From contig NZ_AJKS02000016.1 in NCBI RefSeq assembly GCF_000265245.1, forward strand, positions 1 through 64,000: 64,000 bases of DNA. The letters run 5' to 3'. The position numbers and the translations under genes are program-made. Below are positions 9,822 through 19,782 of the stretch, piece by piece; position 1 is the first letter of the stretch; every line of letters begins with the position of its first letter. This DNA comes from Halomonas smyrnensis AAD6. GTDB lineage: Bacteria > Pseudomonadota > Gammaproteobacteria > Pseudomonadales > Halomonadaceae. The notes under the pieces are model-generated. The model did not search any database. It saw only the letters and a program-made list of their open reading frames with translations, and was not told the DNA's origin.

Positions 9822-10586
9822 ATGCCACGCCTCGACCAGCTGCTCCTCCTTCAGGGACTGGCGCGCTCGCGCACCCGCGCCCAGCGCCTGATCCGCCACG
9901 GCCGGGTGAGCCTCAGGGACGGCGGCCGGGTGCTGACCAAGCCCGGCGAGAAGCTCCCCGAGACCGCCGAGCTGAGGGTCGAGGAGGACCCGGAGGAGCG
10001 CTACGTGTCGCGCGCCGGGCTCAAGCTGGAGGCGGTGCTCGAGGCCCTGTCGCTGCCGCTCGAGGGCCGCACGGTGCTCGACGTCGGCCAGTCGACCGGT
10101 GGCTTCAGCGACTGCGCGCTGCGCCACGGCGCGGCACACGTGATCGGCGTCGAGGTCGGCCACGACCAGCTCGCCGCCGAGCTGCGCGACGAACCGCGCC
10201 TGACCTGCCTGGAGGGACTCAATGCCCGCGCCATGCGCGACGATCCGCGGCTGACCGCGGCGCTGGCCGAGCATCCCGCCGAGGTGGCGGTGATGGACGT
10301 GTCCTTCATCTCGCAGACGCTGATCCTGCCGGAGCTCGGCGCCCTGCTGCCCGCTGGCGGCGAGCTGGTGTCGCTGGTCAAGCCGCAGTTCGAGGTCGGC
10401 CCCGAGGGCGTCGGCGCCCGCGGACTGGTCACCGACCCCGCGCGCTACCCCGAGGTGGAGGCGCGCATCCGCGAGGCCTGCGCCGACGCCGGCTTCACCG
10501 TCGAGCACTGGCAGGAGAGCCCGATCCGAGGCGGCGACGGGAATCGAGAGTTCCTGCTCTACGCCCGCCGCCAGGAAACGCCCTAG
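9822..10586 (+). CDS. tlyA: TlyA-family rRNA 2'-O-methyltransferase (hemolysin A-like)
   Basis: A 254-residue protein with an N-terminal S4 RNA-binding domain (about residues 1-60, MPRLDQLLLLQGLARSRTRA) and an FtsJ-like SAM methyltransferase domain. The SAM loop is VLDVGQSTGGFSDCAL, where DVG-S-TGGF is diagnostic of TlyA. MDVSFIS and SLVKPQFE hold Asp and Lys positions expected for 2'-O-methylation. Characterised relatives methylate 16S and/or 23S rRNA cytidines. The ATG at 9822 is preferred because AGGA lies 6 nt upstream and the S4 domain starts there. Confidence 0.92.
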   Translation: MPRLDQLLLLQGLARSRTRAQRLIRHGRVSLRDGGRVLTKPGEKLPETAELRVEEDPEERYVSRAGLKLEAVLEALSLPLEGRTVLDVGQSTGGFSDCALRHGAAHVIGVEVGHDQLAAELRDEPRLTCLEGLNARAMRDDPRLTAALAEHPAEVAVMDVSFISQTLILPELGALLPAGGELVSLVKPQFEVGPEGVGARGLVTDPARYPEVEARIREACADAGFTVEHWQESPIRGGDGNREFLLYARRQETP

Positions 10587-10589
10587 GCG

Positions 10590-13500
10590 CTACCGCCCGG
10601 CGTCTCCTCCGCCTCCCCCTGCATCGCCCGCATCCAGCTCACCGGGATCGCCGCCCGCCCCGGGCGGCGGGTTGGCGGGCGCCTCGGCCGTGCCGCGGCT
10701 CGGCACCCGCGCCTGGCGCCCCTTGTCGTCGCGCAGCCACACGTCCATCTGATTGAAGGCGATCTCAAGGCCCTGCTCGGCGAACAGCTCGCCGACCCGG
10801 CCGTTGAGCTCATCGGTGGCCAGCAGCCGGTCGCCCAGGCTGTTGACGAAGATGCGCAGCTCGAACTCCAGGCGGCTTTCGCCGTAGCGCATGAACAGCA
10901 CCTGGGGCTCGGGATCGGCCAGCACCCGGGCGTTCTCCCCGGCGGCCTGGGTCAGCAGCCGCTGCACCAGGCGATGATCCGAGCCGAGGGCCACGCCGTA
11001 GGTCAGGATCACCCGGGTGATGTTGTCCGACAGCGACCAGTTGATCAGCTGGTCGGTGACGAACGTCTTGTTGGGAATGATGATCTCCTTGCGATCGAAG
11101 TCGGTCACCGTGGTGGCGCGGATGCGAATGCGGTTGACCGTGCCGGTGAGGTTGCCGAGCGTGATGGTGTCGCCGATGCGCACCGGGCGTTCGAACAGGA
11201 TGATCAGCCCCGAGATGAAGTTGGCGAAGATCTCCTGCAACCCGAAGCCGAGCCCCACGCCCAGCGCGGCGACCAGCCACTGCAGCTTGCTCCACGACAC
11301 CCCGAGGGTGCCCAGCGCCCAGACCACGCCGGTGCCGACGATCACGTAGGACAGCAGCGAGCTGATGGCGTAGGCGCTGCCCTGCTTGAGCTCGAGGCGC
11401 GACAGCACCATCACCTCCAAGAGCCCCGGCAGGTTGCGCGCCATGATCAGCGTCAGCGCCACCACCAGCAGCGCCACGCAGAGGTCGGCCACCGAGATCG
11501 AGGCGCCCACCAGCTCGCTGCCCTGCTGGCCGTCGCCGCCGAGGATCATCACCCGTTCGAGATAGCCGAACACCGTCAGCAGGTCGGCCCAGACCAGGTA
11601 GAGGACCACCACGAAGCCCAGCATCAGGATCAGCTTGGACAGGCGCAGCGACTGCTGATTGACCTGCTGCATGTCCAGCGGCGGCTCCTCGACGACCTCG
11701 ACGCCGTGCTCTCCGTTCTCCGCCTCGTGCGCCAGCGCCCGGCGCCGGGCCAGCGCGCGACGGTAGGCCAGCCGCCGGGCCGCCACGGCCAGTCCGCGCA
11801 CCACCGCCGCCTCGACCAGGATCCACGCGCCCAGCAGATAGATGGTGATCACGAAGCGCCCCACCAGGCTAAGCGCCGCATAGGCATAGCCGAACATCAC
11901 CAGTCCGCCCAGCACCAGGGGCACCATCGCCATCGCCAGCCCCAGCAGCAGGCGGAACAGCTTGACCCCGAAGAACGGCGTGTGCGCCAGGATCAGCCGG
12001 GCCAGCGCCACGCTCATGCCGACGAGCCCGGCCAGCAGCAGCAGCATCGCCAGCGGACGCTGGGTCAGGTCGATATCGACATCGCGGGCCTGGGTGCCCA
12101 CGAACAGCACCGGCACCAGCGCCAGTCCCAGCCACCACAGCCAGCGGCGCAGCTGCGCCACGTAGCCGCCGGGCCAGTGGAAGTGGCGCGTCGCCACGCC
12201 CTCGGGCACCAGCAGCCGCCGCATCCAGGCGATCCCCGCCCAGGCCAGCGCCAGATACATCAGCGCCCAGCCGATGCTCACCGCCAGCCCAGCGCCGCCC
12301 AGCGTCATCCCCAGCGACGCCGCCAGCAGGCACAGCGGCCCCGGCAGCGCCAGCAGGGCCTCCACGCCCACCGCCAGCGGCGTATGCGCCTGGCTGTCCT
12401 GGCGCAGATGACCGATCTCGTCGTGCAGGCGGGCGAGGCGACGCGACAGCGGCCGGCGCAGCCCCAGCAGCACGCCGGCGATCAGCAGCAGCGGCGAGGC
12501 CAGAAACGCGGCCGGATCCGGCCAGCGCCAGTGTATCGGCAGCGCACGGCGCCACTCGCCCTCGCCCCACTCGGCATTCAGGTGGCTCGGCAGGCGGGTC
12601 AGCCAGTTCAGATCGAGGGGATGCGAGTTGGCGATCCAGAACAGCTGCTCGTCGATGGCGGCGCGCAGCTCGCGACTGGTCTCGAACAGCTGCTGCTGGT
12701 TGAGCTGAAGCTCGATGGCGGCGGTCAGCACCTCGCCGTAGGTCGGCTCGAGCCGGTCGAGCAGCTCGCGGCGGGCCCGCAGCAGCTGGGCCAGCGTCTC
12801 GTGCACGGCCTCCGAGGCGCCGGCATCGGCCTGCTCGAGACGCTGGCTGGCCTGCTGCTCGACGTTCTGCAGCCGCTCGCGCTGGCGGTCGAGCTCGAAC
12901 TGCTGGAGGCGCAGATCGGCGATCTCCTCCTTGAGGCCGCCGGTGGACTCGACGCTCGGCAGCGCCCGGCGCTGCTCGCGCAGGATGCGTGACAGCAGCG
13001 GGCTGCCGCGGATCGCCTCGATATGCTCGGAGAGCCCACGCTGCAGCTGGCGCACGCGCTCGAGCTGGCGACGCGCCTCCTGGCCCTGGCGGCCCAGCTC
13101 GTTGGCGCGGCTGGTGGCGCGCAGCAGCTCCAGGCTCATGTCGCGGTTGGCCTGGCGCGCCTCGAGGACCTGCGGATGGCGGGTCACGCCCTCCGGCTCG
13201 TCGCCCACCGCCTCGGCCACGGCCTGCTCCGACTGCTCGCGGCGGCGCTCCTCCAGCGACGCCTGCAAGGCCCTCACCCGGCTCTCGAGCCGGGTCACCC
13301 TCAGCCGATAGAGTTCGCGTTGCTGCTGGGCCAGCTCGCGGAAGCGCGAATTGGTGGCCAGCTCACGGCGATGCAGCGCCAGGCGCCGTTCGGCCAGCGC
13401 GCGCTCGACCCGGTGTTCCAGGCGCCGAGGCGCCTGGGACGCCACATCGCGAGCGTCCAGCTCTTCCAGGGCGCGCCGGTGCTCCTCCATCGCCGCGGAG

Positions 13501-14021
13501 GCCTCGGCGATGGCCTGCTGGGCGCGCTCGGGCAGGGTCTGGGTGCCGAGCAGCCGGGTCTCCACCTCGGACAGGCGATCCTGCGCCGTCTCCAGCTCGT
13601 CGGTGGCCGTCTCCAGCCGCGACATCAGCGTCTCGAGATCGAGCCCCGCCAGGGCCTCGCGGTCCGGCGACTCCTGCGGCGTGTCCCGGGCGGAAGCCAG
13701 CGCCTGGCGCGTCTCACTGAGTTCCTGGGGCGCGCGATCGTCGCGTTCCTCCAGTGTCGACAGCCGGCCCTCGACGTCCTCGAGGCCCGCGAGGGCGTCC
13801 AGCGCCGCCTCCAGCGCATCGATGCTCTCCTGGGTGGCCGCATCCGCCGTCTTGCCCTCCTCGGGCTGAAGCGAGGCGAGACGCTCCTCCAGGGCGGCGC
13901 GCTCGGGGAGCTCGTCGGTCTGGGCGGCGAGCGGCATCGGGGCCAGCAGCGCGGCGATCACCGGCAGCCAGCAAAGAATGTGAAAGCGGACGAGCCGCCG
14001 ACAACGCGAAAAATCGATCAC
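10590..14021 (-). CDS. Large MscS-family mechanosensitive channel (MscK/KefA-like)
   Basis: A 1143-residue membrane protein that by family opens under membrane tension to release solutes on hypo-osmotic shock. A signal peptide (ending PMPLAAQ) is followed by about 430 residues of Glu/Arg-rich coiled coil (periplasmic MscS-porin type domain), then about ten membrane segments. The C-terminal MscS module is ALGVGLGFGLQEIFANFISG (pore helix), ERPVRIGDTITLG (beta domain) and ENARVLADPEPQV. The start is set at the GTG at 14021 because GAGGTG lies just before it and a signal peptide follows; the frame stays open to 14105. Such channels matter for a halophile facing dilution. It is divergent from pldA. 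Confidence 0.9.
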   Translation of the reverse strand: MIDFSRCRRLVRFHILCWLPVIAALLAPMPLAAQTDELPERAALEERLASLQPEEGKTADAATQESIDALEAALDALAGLEDVEGRLSTLEERDDRAPQELSETRQALASARDTPQESPDREALAGLDLETLMSRLETATDELETAQDRLSEVETRLLGTQTLPERAQQAIAEASAAMEEHRRALEELDARDVASQAPRRLEHRVERALAERRLALHRRELATNSRFRELAQQQRELYRLRVTRLESRVRALQASLEERRREQSEQAVAEAVGDEPEGVTRHPQVLEARQANRDMSLELLRATSRANELGRQGQEARRQLERVRQLQRGLSEHIEAIRGSPLLSRILREQRRALPSVESTGGLKEEIADLRLQQFELDRQRERLQNVEQQASQRLEQADAGASEAVHETLAQLLRARRELLDRLEPTYGEVLTAAIELQLNQQQLFETSRELRAAIDEQLFWIANSHPLDLNWLTRLPSHLNAEWGEGEWRRALPIHWRWPDPAAFLASPLLLIAGVLLGLRRPLSRRLARLHDEIGHLRQDSQAHTPLAVGVEALLALPGPLCLLAASLGMTLGGAGLAVSIGWALMYLALAWAGIAWMRRLLVPEGVATRHFHWPGGYVAQLRRWLWWLGLALVPVLFVGTQARDVDIDLTQRPLAMLLLLAGLVGMSVALARLILAHTPFFGVKLFRLLLGLAMAMVPLVLGGLVMFGYAYAALSLVGRFVITIYLLGAWILVEAAVVRGLAVAARRLAYRRALARRRALAHEAENGEHGVEVVEEPPLDMQQVNQQSLRLSKLILMLGFVVVLYLVWADLLTVFGYLERVMILGGDGQQGSELVGASISVADLCVALLVVALTLIMARNLPGLLEVMVLSRLELKQGSAYAISSLLSYVIVGTGVVWALGTLGVSWSKLQWLVAALGVGLGFGLQEIFANFISGLIILFERPVRIGDTITLGNLTGTVNRIRIRATTVTDFDRKEIIIPNKTFVTDQLINWSLSDNITRVILTYGVALGSDHRLVQRLLTQAAGENARVLADPEPQVLFMRYGESRLEFELRIFVNSLGDRLLATDELNGRVGELFAEQGLEIAFNQMDVWLRDDKGRQARVPSRGTAEAPANPPPGAGGDPGELDAGDAGGGGGDAGR

Positions 14022-14174
14022 TAGCACCTCGACGGGGCGATACCATGGGCCTGGCAGCGGATTGTCGGCGCCCCCGGTCGGCAAGGCAACGACGAAAGCA
14101 CGCAAGCTGGCCGTTGACTCGCCGGACGGGCATGATAGAACGAAGATTCCCTCTAGACAGAGTAGTCACTCCCC

Positions 14175-15242
14175 ATGGCTCCACGCTCCATCGCCACGCT
14201 GCTGGCCGCCGCCCTCGGCGCCGGCCTCGCCGGCCAGGGACAGGCCCAGACGGACGGGGCGCTCGGCGACGCCGAACGCCAGGCGATCCGCGAACGCATC
14301 GAGTCCCTGCAAGCCGAGATCGGCGAGCTGCGCGCGCGCCTGGATCCGCCAACAAGCGAGGCACCTGCGCCGGCCACGCCGACCGTCGCCGACAGCATCG
14401 ACGCCGCGCCGCCGGCAGAACCGCCGATCGGCGCCTCCGTGGCCGAACGCCGGCTGCTGGAGGAGGAGTCGGCCGACAACCCCTTCTCCATCACCGCCCA
14501 TCACCGCAACTATCTGCTGCCGTTCAGCTACACCACCTCACCCAACCAGGAGACCTTCAGCGAGATCGACCGCGACGCCAGTCCCGACCGGCTCGAGGTG
14601 AAGTTCCAGTTCAGCGCCAAGTTCAAGCTCGCCGACGACGTGCTGTTCGACCGCGCCGATCTCTACTTCGGCTATACCCAGCGCAGCTGGTGGCAGGCCT
14701 ACAACGCCGACGCCTCCTCGCCGTTCCGCGAGACCAACTACGAGCCGGAGGTGTTCGCCGACTTCGAGAACGACTGGACGCTGGCGGGCTGGACCAACGT
14801 CAACAACCGGCTATCGCTCAACCACCAGTCCAACGGCCGTTCGGGAGAGCTGTCGCGCAGCTGGAACCGGCTGATCCTGAGCAGCACCTTCATCAACGAC
14901 GACTGGGCCGTCTCGCTGTCGCCCTACTGGCGCCTGCCCGAGACCGAGGGCGAGGACGACAACCCCGACATCGAGGACTACCTCGGCTACGCCGACGTCA
15001 CCGTGGCGCGCCAGCTGTTCGACGATCACGAGGCCAGCCTGCTGTGGCGCGGCAATCCCGACCAGGGCCACATGGGCGCCCAGCTCGACTACTCCTGGCC
15101 GCTGTTCGGCAAGATCCGCGGCCACGTCCAGTTCTACCAGGGCTATGGCGAGAGCCTGATCGACTACGATCGCAGCACCCAGCGGCTCAGCCTCGGCTTC
15201 AGCCTCAACCCGCTGTTCTCCACCGGCACCTTCTCGCGGTGA
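14175..15242 (+). CDS. pldA: Outer-membrane phospholipase A
   Basis: A 355-residue OMPLA that hydrolyses phospholipids which reach the outer leaflet of the outer membrane. A signal peptide (cleavage near GQGQAQ) and a short coiled linker precede a 12-strand barrel beginning around DNPFSITAHHRNYLLP. The catalytic triad is clear: H217 and S219 in LNHQSNGR and N231 in SRSWNR, each offset by exactly 75 from E. coli H142/S144/N156. The C-terminus is rich in barrel strands and ends FSR rather than in a terminal Phe. No strong ribosome site is seen. Divergent from the channel gene. Confidence 0.95.
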   Translation: MAPRSIATLLAAALGAGLAGQGQAQTDGALGDAERQAIRERIESLQAEIGELRARLDPPTSEAPAPATPTVADSIDAAPPAEPPIGASVAERRLLEEESADNPFSITAHHRNYLLPFSYTTSPNQETFSEIDRDASPDRLEVKFQFSAKFKLADDVLFDRADLYFGYTQRSWWQAYNADASSPFRETNYEPEVFADFENDWTLAGWTNVNNRLSLNHQSNGRSGELSRSWNRLILSSTFINDDWAVSLSPYWRLPETEGEDDNPDIEDYLGYADVTVARQLFDDHEASLLWRGNPDQGHMGAQLDYSWPLFGKIRGHVQFYQGYGESLIDYDRSTQRLSLGFSLNPLFSTGTFSR

Positions 15243-15311
15243 CAGGGTCATTACGCACCGCGAGGACGGCTGCTATGCTGGGCCTGTCATGAACCGTCAG
15301 AGGATGACCCG

Positions 15312-15644
15312 ATGAGCGACAATGCTTCCCGCACCCGCCAGTCCACCGAGCAACTCAAGGAAGACCTGCAGCACCTCTCGCAGACCGTCGAGGAGCTGGT
15401 CAACGCCACGGCCGATGATTCCCGCAGCAACATCAAGGAGCTGCGCGAACGCGCCGAACAGCGCCTGACCGAGACCCGCGCGCGGCTCGAGGCCCGCGGC
15501 GAGCGCGCCTACCAGGACACCCGCGAGGCCGTGACCCAGCAGGCCGACGCCTGCGACCGCTACGTTCACGACAATCCCTGGACCAGCATCGGCATCGGCG
15601 CCGCCGTCGGCGTGGTCGTCGGCATGCTGATCGGGCGGCGCTGA
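15312..15644 (+). CDS. yqjD: DUF883 / YqjD-ElaB family membrane-anchored protein
   Basis: A 110-residue protein with an amphipathic, charged helical body (about residues 10-85) and a C-terminal membrane segment, GIGAAVGVVVGMLIGRR, containing a Gly zipper. E. coli YqjD-type proteins are C-tail-anchored in the inner membrane and associate with ribosomes in stationary phase. It is first gene of a tight three-gene unit and overlaps the next start by one base (TGATG). Confidence 0.88.
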   Translation: MSDNASRTRQSTEQLKEDLQHLSQTVEELVNATADDSRSNIKELRERAEQRLTETRARLEARGERAYQDTREAVTQQADACDRYVHDNPWTSIGIGAAVGVVVGMLIGRR

Positions 15645-16039
15645 TGTCGGAGGGCCAGGGACCGGCTCAGCGGCTGTTCGGCGCCGGCAAGCGGCTGCTC
15701 GGCAGTCTGGTCGCCACCGGCGAGACGCGTCTGCGTCTCGCCGTGCTGGAGCTCGAGGAGGAACGCGCACGTCTCGTCACCCTGCTGCTGCTGGCCGGCA
15801 TCAGCCTGCTGCTGCTGCTGCTCGGGCTCGGTGCGCTCACCACCCTGATCATCGTCGCCTTCTGGGACAGCTACCGGCTGGCCGCCATCGGCGGCTGCGC
15901 CGCGGTCCTGCTGGTCGGCGGCCTGGGGCTGGCCGGCTGGGTGATGCATCTGGCCCGGCGCCGCACCCTGCTGGTCGATACCCTCAAGCATCTGGCACTG
16001 GACCGCGAGCTGATGGAGACCCGGAGCGAGGAACGCTGA
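15644..16039 (+). CDS. yqjE: YqjE / phage holin superfamily III-like membrane protein
   Basis: A 131-residue protein with two strongly hydrophobic helices (LLLLAGISLLLLLLGLGAL and a second around residues 80-105), with basic ends. It matches the YqjE proteins that always follow YqjD. The biochemical function is unknown. The start overlaps the yqjD stop by one nucleotide, so translation is probably coupled. Confidence 0.82.
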   Translation: MSEGQGPAQRLFGAGKRLLGSLVATGETRLRLAVLELEEERARLVTLLLLAGISLLLLLLGLGALTTLIIVAFWDSYRLAAIGGCAAVLLVGGLGLAGWVMHLARRRTLLVDTLKHLALDRELMETRSEER

Positions 16040-16042
16040 CCG

Positions 16043-16336
16043 ATGACCAACGCCGAGCGCCGAGCCCGCAAGGCGGCCCTGGAGGCCGCCATCGAACAGC
16101 AGCGCCTCGACCTGCTGGTCGAGTCCGAGCACTGGCACCAGGCCGCCAGCCCGCTCGAGGCCGGCTGGCAATCCCTTCAGCGCTACCGACTGCCCGCCGC
16201 GGGTGGCGGCGCCCTGCTGCTCGTCTGGTCGCTGCGCCACCCCGCGGCGGCCAAGCGGCTGGCCAAGCGCTCGCTGTTCGTCGCGGTCACCGTACGGCGG
16301 CTGAAGCTGCTGCAGCGCTTCCTGCCGATCCCCTGA
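16043..16336 (+). CDS. yqjK: YqjK-like protein
   Basis: A 97-residue protein with a charged N-terminal helix (RRARKAALEAAIEQQRLDLL) and a weak hydrophobic stretch near residues 55-65, ending in a basic tail. It is third in the yqjD-yqjE-yqjK order, three bases after the yqjE stop. Function unknown; the assignment rests mainly on position and size. Confidence 0.7.
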   Translation: MTNAERRARKAALEAAIEQQRLDLLVESEHWHQAASPLEAGWQSLQRYRLPAAGGGALLLVWSLRHPAAAKRLAKRSLFVAVTVRRLKLLQRFLPIP

Positions 16337-16433
16337 GACCGGCCTGACGACAACCATCATCCCGCCGTAACACACTGACATGGCAGGCCCGTTATGATCT
16401 TGTTTCGACATCGTGACGGAATGACGACAGGAC

Positions 16434-17177
16434 ATGGACCCCATGCGCATGCTGGCGCTTTATAGCATCAAGGGCGGCGTCGGCAAGACCGCCTCCGCCG
16501 TGAACCTGGCAGCGGAAGCCGCCCGGGCGGGATATCGCGTACTGCTCTGGGACCTCGATCCCCAGGCGGCCACCAGCTTCTACCTGCGCGTCAAGCCCAA
16601 GGTCCGCGGCGGGGTGGAAAGGCTGGTCAAGGGCAAGGCCTCCTTCGACAAGGCCATTCGCGCCACCCAGGTCGAGGGGCTCGACCTGCTGCCGGCGGCG
16701 CTGGCCTCCCGGGAAATGGACGCCCTGCTCGCCAGCCGCGGCGCGAGCCACCTGCGCCAGATCCTCAAGCCGGTGCGCAACGACTACGACCTGGTGATCC
16801 TCGACTGCCCGCCCAGCCTCTCGCATCTCTCGGAGAACATCTTCTCCAGCGTCGATGCGCTGCTGGTGCCGGTGGTGCCCACGGTGCTGTCGCTGCGCAC
16901 CCTGGATCAGCTGCAGGACTTCCTAGACGATCACGACATCGCCTGCACGGTGTGGCCCTTCATCACCCTCGCCGATCGCCGGCGCAACCTGCACCGCGAG
17001 GTCATGGACGGCTTCCACGAGCGCTGGCCGCTACGGCTGTCCACCGCCATCCCCTCGGCCAGCGCGGTGGAACGCATGGGGCTGGAACGCGCCCCGGTAC
17101 GCGACTACGCCCCGCGCACCGCCGCGGCCAGGGCCTACACCGCGCTGTGGCGCGAGATCGACCAGCGCCTGCACTGA
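16434..17177 (+). CDS. ParA family ATPase
   Basis: A 247-residue deviant Walker ATPase. It has IKGGVGKTASAVNLA (Walker A with the signature Lys), LLWDLDPQAATSFYL (Walker A' region) and YDLVILDCPPSLSHL (Walker B). There is no N-terminal HTH and no adjacent parB, so it is not a chromosome-partition pair; orphan ParA proteins position other cargo such as chemotaxis clusters or enzymes. The start may be the ATG at 16434 or the one at 16443 (MRMLALYS); the ribosome site does not decide. It converges with the CHAD gene. Confidence 0.85.
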   Translation: MDPMRMLALYSIKGGVGKTASAVNLAAEAARAGYRVLLWDLDPQAATSFYLRVKPKVRGGVERLVKGKASFDKAIRATQVEGLDLLPAALASREMDALLASRGASHLRQILKPVRNDYDLVILDCPPSLSHLSENIFSSVDALLVPVVPTVLSLRTLDQLQDFLDDHDIACTVWPFITLADRRRNLHREVMDGFHERWPLRLSTAIPSASAVERMGLERAPVRDYAPRTAAARAYTALWREIDQRLH

Positions 17178-17201
17178 GAGCGGCGCACGAGCCCGACACC
17201 C

Positions 17202-18179
17202 TCAGTCGCCGCGCATGGCGGCGATGGCCGCCTCCAGCCGGTCCGCCGGCGTCGGCGCCTTCCCCGCTCCCGGCCCGGCCGCGCGCGCGACCTCCAGGGC
17301 CCGATCATAGTGCGCCAGCCGATGCTCGCGATTGGCCCGCGCCAGCCCCATGAAGCCGCGCAGATGACGCGGCGCCGCAGCCCTGGGTTCCTCGCCCTCG
17401 GCCGCCAGCGCCAGCCGCGCCCGCGCCTCCTCGTCGGCATGGGCGGCGGCCGCCGCCTCGAGCGCCGGCTCGCGGACCAGATCGTCGTGCAGCACGCCGA
17501 AGGCATCCTGGAAGGCCTTCATGGCCTTTTCCGCCTGCTCGAAGATCGGCGCCTCCTGGGTCCAGGGCTTCAGCAGATAGCGGATGCGCTTGCCGGTGAT
17601 GCGCGGGCGATGCAGGGCCTCGCGCTCGTCGGGTGAGCCGATGGCGGCGAGCTCCGCGGTCAGGGTCGCGTGCAGGGTGGCCAGTTCCCGGGCCGTCGCC
17701 TCGCCGAAGCGGGGCCCGCCACCCTGCTTCGCCAGTGCCGCCAGGGTCTCGCCGAGCTCGCGATCGAGCCCCGGAAACCCCGCCTCCAGCACGCAGCGGG
17801 CCTCGGCGTAATCGGCCTCGACCCGGGCCGCCAGCCGCTCGGCCCACCAGTCGATGGCGCCGCGTTCGGCGTTGCCGAGCGCCGGCCGCTCGGCCTCGAG
17901 CCAGGCCAGCATCACCTCGCCGTCACGGGCGTCGTTGGTGGCGCGGGCCAGGTCGCGCAGGCGCTTGCGCTGGGCCTTGGGAATCGACACGCCCGGATAG
18001 CCGCGATAGGCCTCGAGCCAGGAGCGCAGCCGGCGCAGCGCCACCCGGAAGTCGTGCAGCCCCTCGCCGTCGTCGGGATCCTCGATTCGCGGCCAGGCCG
18101 CCCGGGCCTGGGCCAGCAGCGCCAGCCCCTGCCGGCCGACCACGCGCTTCAGGCGCTTGCGATGCAGCGGTTTGCCCAT
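17202..18179 (-). CDS. CHAD domain protein
   Basis: A 325-residue all-helical protein of the CHAD family. Conserved basic/His motifs are visible: GLHDFRVALRRLRSWLEAYR near the N-terminus and RPRITGKRIRYLLKPW in the middle, which line a positively charged pocket. Family members bind inorganic polyphosphate and co-localise with polyphosphate granules. The ATG at 18179 has GGGGAG upstream and starts MGKPLHRKRLKR; the frame is open further upstream but overlaps another gene. No CYTH partner is nearby. Confidence 0.85.
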   Translation of the reverse strand: MGKPLHRKRLKRVVGRQGLALLAQARAAWPRIEDPDDGEGLHDFRVALRRLRSWLEAYRGYPGVSIPKAQRKRLRDLARATNDARDGEVMLAWLEAERPALGNAERGAIDWWAERLAARVEADYAEARCVLEAGFPGLDRELGETLAALAKQGGGPRFGEATARELATLHATLTAELAAIGSPDEREALHRPRITGKRIRYLLKPWTQEAPIFEQAEKAMKAFQDAFGVLHDDLVREPALEAAAAAHADEEARARLALAAEGEEPRAAAPRHLRGFMGLARANREHRLAHYDRALEVARAAGPGAGKAPTPADRLEAAIAAMRGD

Positions 18180-18316
18180 GGCGATCTCCCCTTCCGCGGC
18201 GAGCGATGCCCCCAGTATAGGCGGCCTACCCCGTTGCCGGACCGAGGAGACAAGGCGAGGAGACAGGGCGAGGAGCGCAGGGAACGGGGCGAGGCGTCTC
18301 GCCCCGGCAGAGGGGG

Positions 18317-19492
18317 CTAGAGCGACTGGCCGCAGGCCACGCCCGAGGCCCACGCCCACTGGAAGTTGTAGCCGCCGAGCTGGCCGGTGACGTCCAGCAC
18401 CTCGCCGATGAAGCGCAGCTGGGGCAGGCCGTTGACCTCGAAGGTCTTCGACGACAGCGCCCGGGTGTCGACGCCGCCCATGGTGACCTCGGCGGTGCGC
18501 CAGCCCTCGGTGCCGGCGGGCTTGATCCGCCAGTCGTTGAGGCGTGAGGCCCAGGCCTCCAGGTCGGCGTTGGAGCGCTCGGCCATGGGGCCGTCGCCGC
18601 CGTGCCATTCGACCAGCGCCTGGGCCAGGCGCCGCGGCAGGCGCTCGCCGAGCCAGGTGGAGAGGCGCCGCTTGGGCGCCTCGCGGCGGGCGGCCGCCAG
18701 CGCCTCGAAGGCCGGCTCGCCGGGCAGCAGGTCGATGGCGAGCTCGTCGCCGGGATGCCAGTGGCTGGAGACCTGCAGCAGCGCCGGCCCGGACAGGCCG
18801 CGGTGGGTGAACAGCATCGGCTCGCGATATTCGCCGTCGCGGCAGCGCGCCACCACCTCGGTGGAGAGCCCCGACAGCGACGCGGTACGCTCCTTCCAGG
18901 CCGAGGTCAGGGTGAAGGGCACCAGGGCGGCCCGGGTGTCGGTCACCTCGAGGGCGAACTGGCGGGCGATCTCGTAGCCGAAGCCGGTAGCGCCGAGGGT
19001 CGGGATCGACAGCCCGCCGGTGGCGACCACCACCGCCCCGGCGTCGATGCGCCCGGCGGAAGTCTCGAGCCGCATGCCCTCGCCCTGGCGCTCGAGCGCG
19101 TCGACGGACGTCCTGAGGCGGAGTTCGACCCCGGCCCAGTCGCACTCGGTGAGCAGTATCGCCAGCAGGTCCTTGGCCGAGTCGGCGCAGAACAGCTGCC
19201 CGGGCGCCTTCTCCACGTGCTCCAGGCCGTGACGCTCGACCAGCTCGACGAAGTGCTCGGGCCGGTAGCGCTTGAGCGCCGAGATGCAGAAGTGCGGGTT
19301 GTTCGAGAAGAAGTTGGCCGGCGAGGTGTCGAGGTTGGTGAAGTTGCAGCGCCCGCCGCCGGACATCAGGATCTTCTTGCCGGCCTTGTTGGCATGGTCG
19401 ATGACCAGCACCGAACGCCCGGCATAGCCGGCGGTCAGCGCACACATCAAGCCGGCGGCGCCGGCGCCGATAATCACCACGTCATACTTCAT
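18317..19492 (-). CDS. NAD(P)/FAD-dependent oxidoreductase, HI0933/YhiN family
   Basis: A 391-residue flavoprotein. It begins MKYDVVIIGAGAAGLMCALT, the dinucleotide-binding GxGxxG fold, continues with SGGGRCNFTN (family signature) and ends with VLDVTGQLGGYNFQWAW, the characteristic C-terminal FAD-contact motif. The physiological substrate of this family is unknown. The ATG at 19492 immediately precedes the Rossmann fold. It lies 137 nt from the CHAD gene on the same strand. Confidence 0.9.
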   Translation of the reverse strand: MKYDVVIIGAGAAGLMCALTAGYAGRSVLVIDHANKAGKKILMSGGGRCNFTNLDTSPANFFSNNPHFCISALKRYRPEHFVELVERHGLEHVEKAPGQLFCADSAKDLLAILLTECDWAGVELRLRTSVDALERQGEGMRLETSAGRIDAGAVVVATGGLSIPTLGATGFGYEIARQFALEVTDTRAALVPFTLTSAWKERTASLSGLSTEVVARCRDGEYREPMLFTHRGLSGPALLQVSSHWHPGDELAIDLLPGEPAFEALAAARREAPKRRLSTWLGERLPRRLAQALVEWHGGDGPMAERSNADLEAWASRLNDWRIKPAGTEGWRTAEVTMGGVDTRALSSKTFEVNGLPQLRFIGEVLDVTGQLGGYNFQWAWASGVACGQSL

Positions 19493-19782
19493 GCCACTGC
19501 GCTCCCCGTGCCGCCGCGTCCCGCGCGGACGCCCGCCAGTCAAAAGGGCGACATGGTACCAGAGCCGGCCGGCCCGGGCCCGCGACGCGTCGCCCCGCGC
19601 AACGCGGCGTTGTCGTCCGGGGAACGAGTTGCGAAAACATTGTGCAAGGCACGCCGCGTTGACATCCTGACGCTCGGCTTGAGGCATGCTGTCGCCATCT
19701 GTCGACAGGTCTTCACCTCGGATTTCGACGCCACCAGACACCCACGTTAGCGGGGCCGCCGCCCTCTTTGCGGACACTGATC

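Noticed and set aside
16434..17177. Chromosome or plasmid partition locus
   Set aside because: Only a ParA-type ATPase is present; no ParB gene and no centromere-like repeats were seen.
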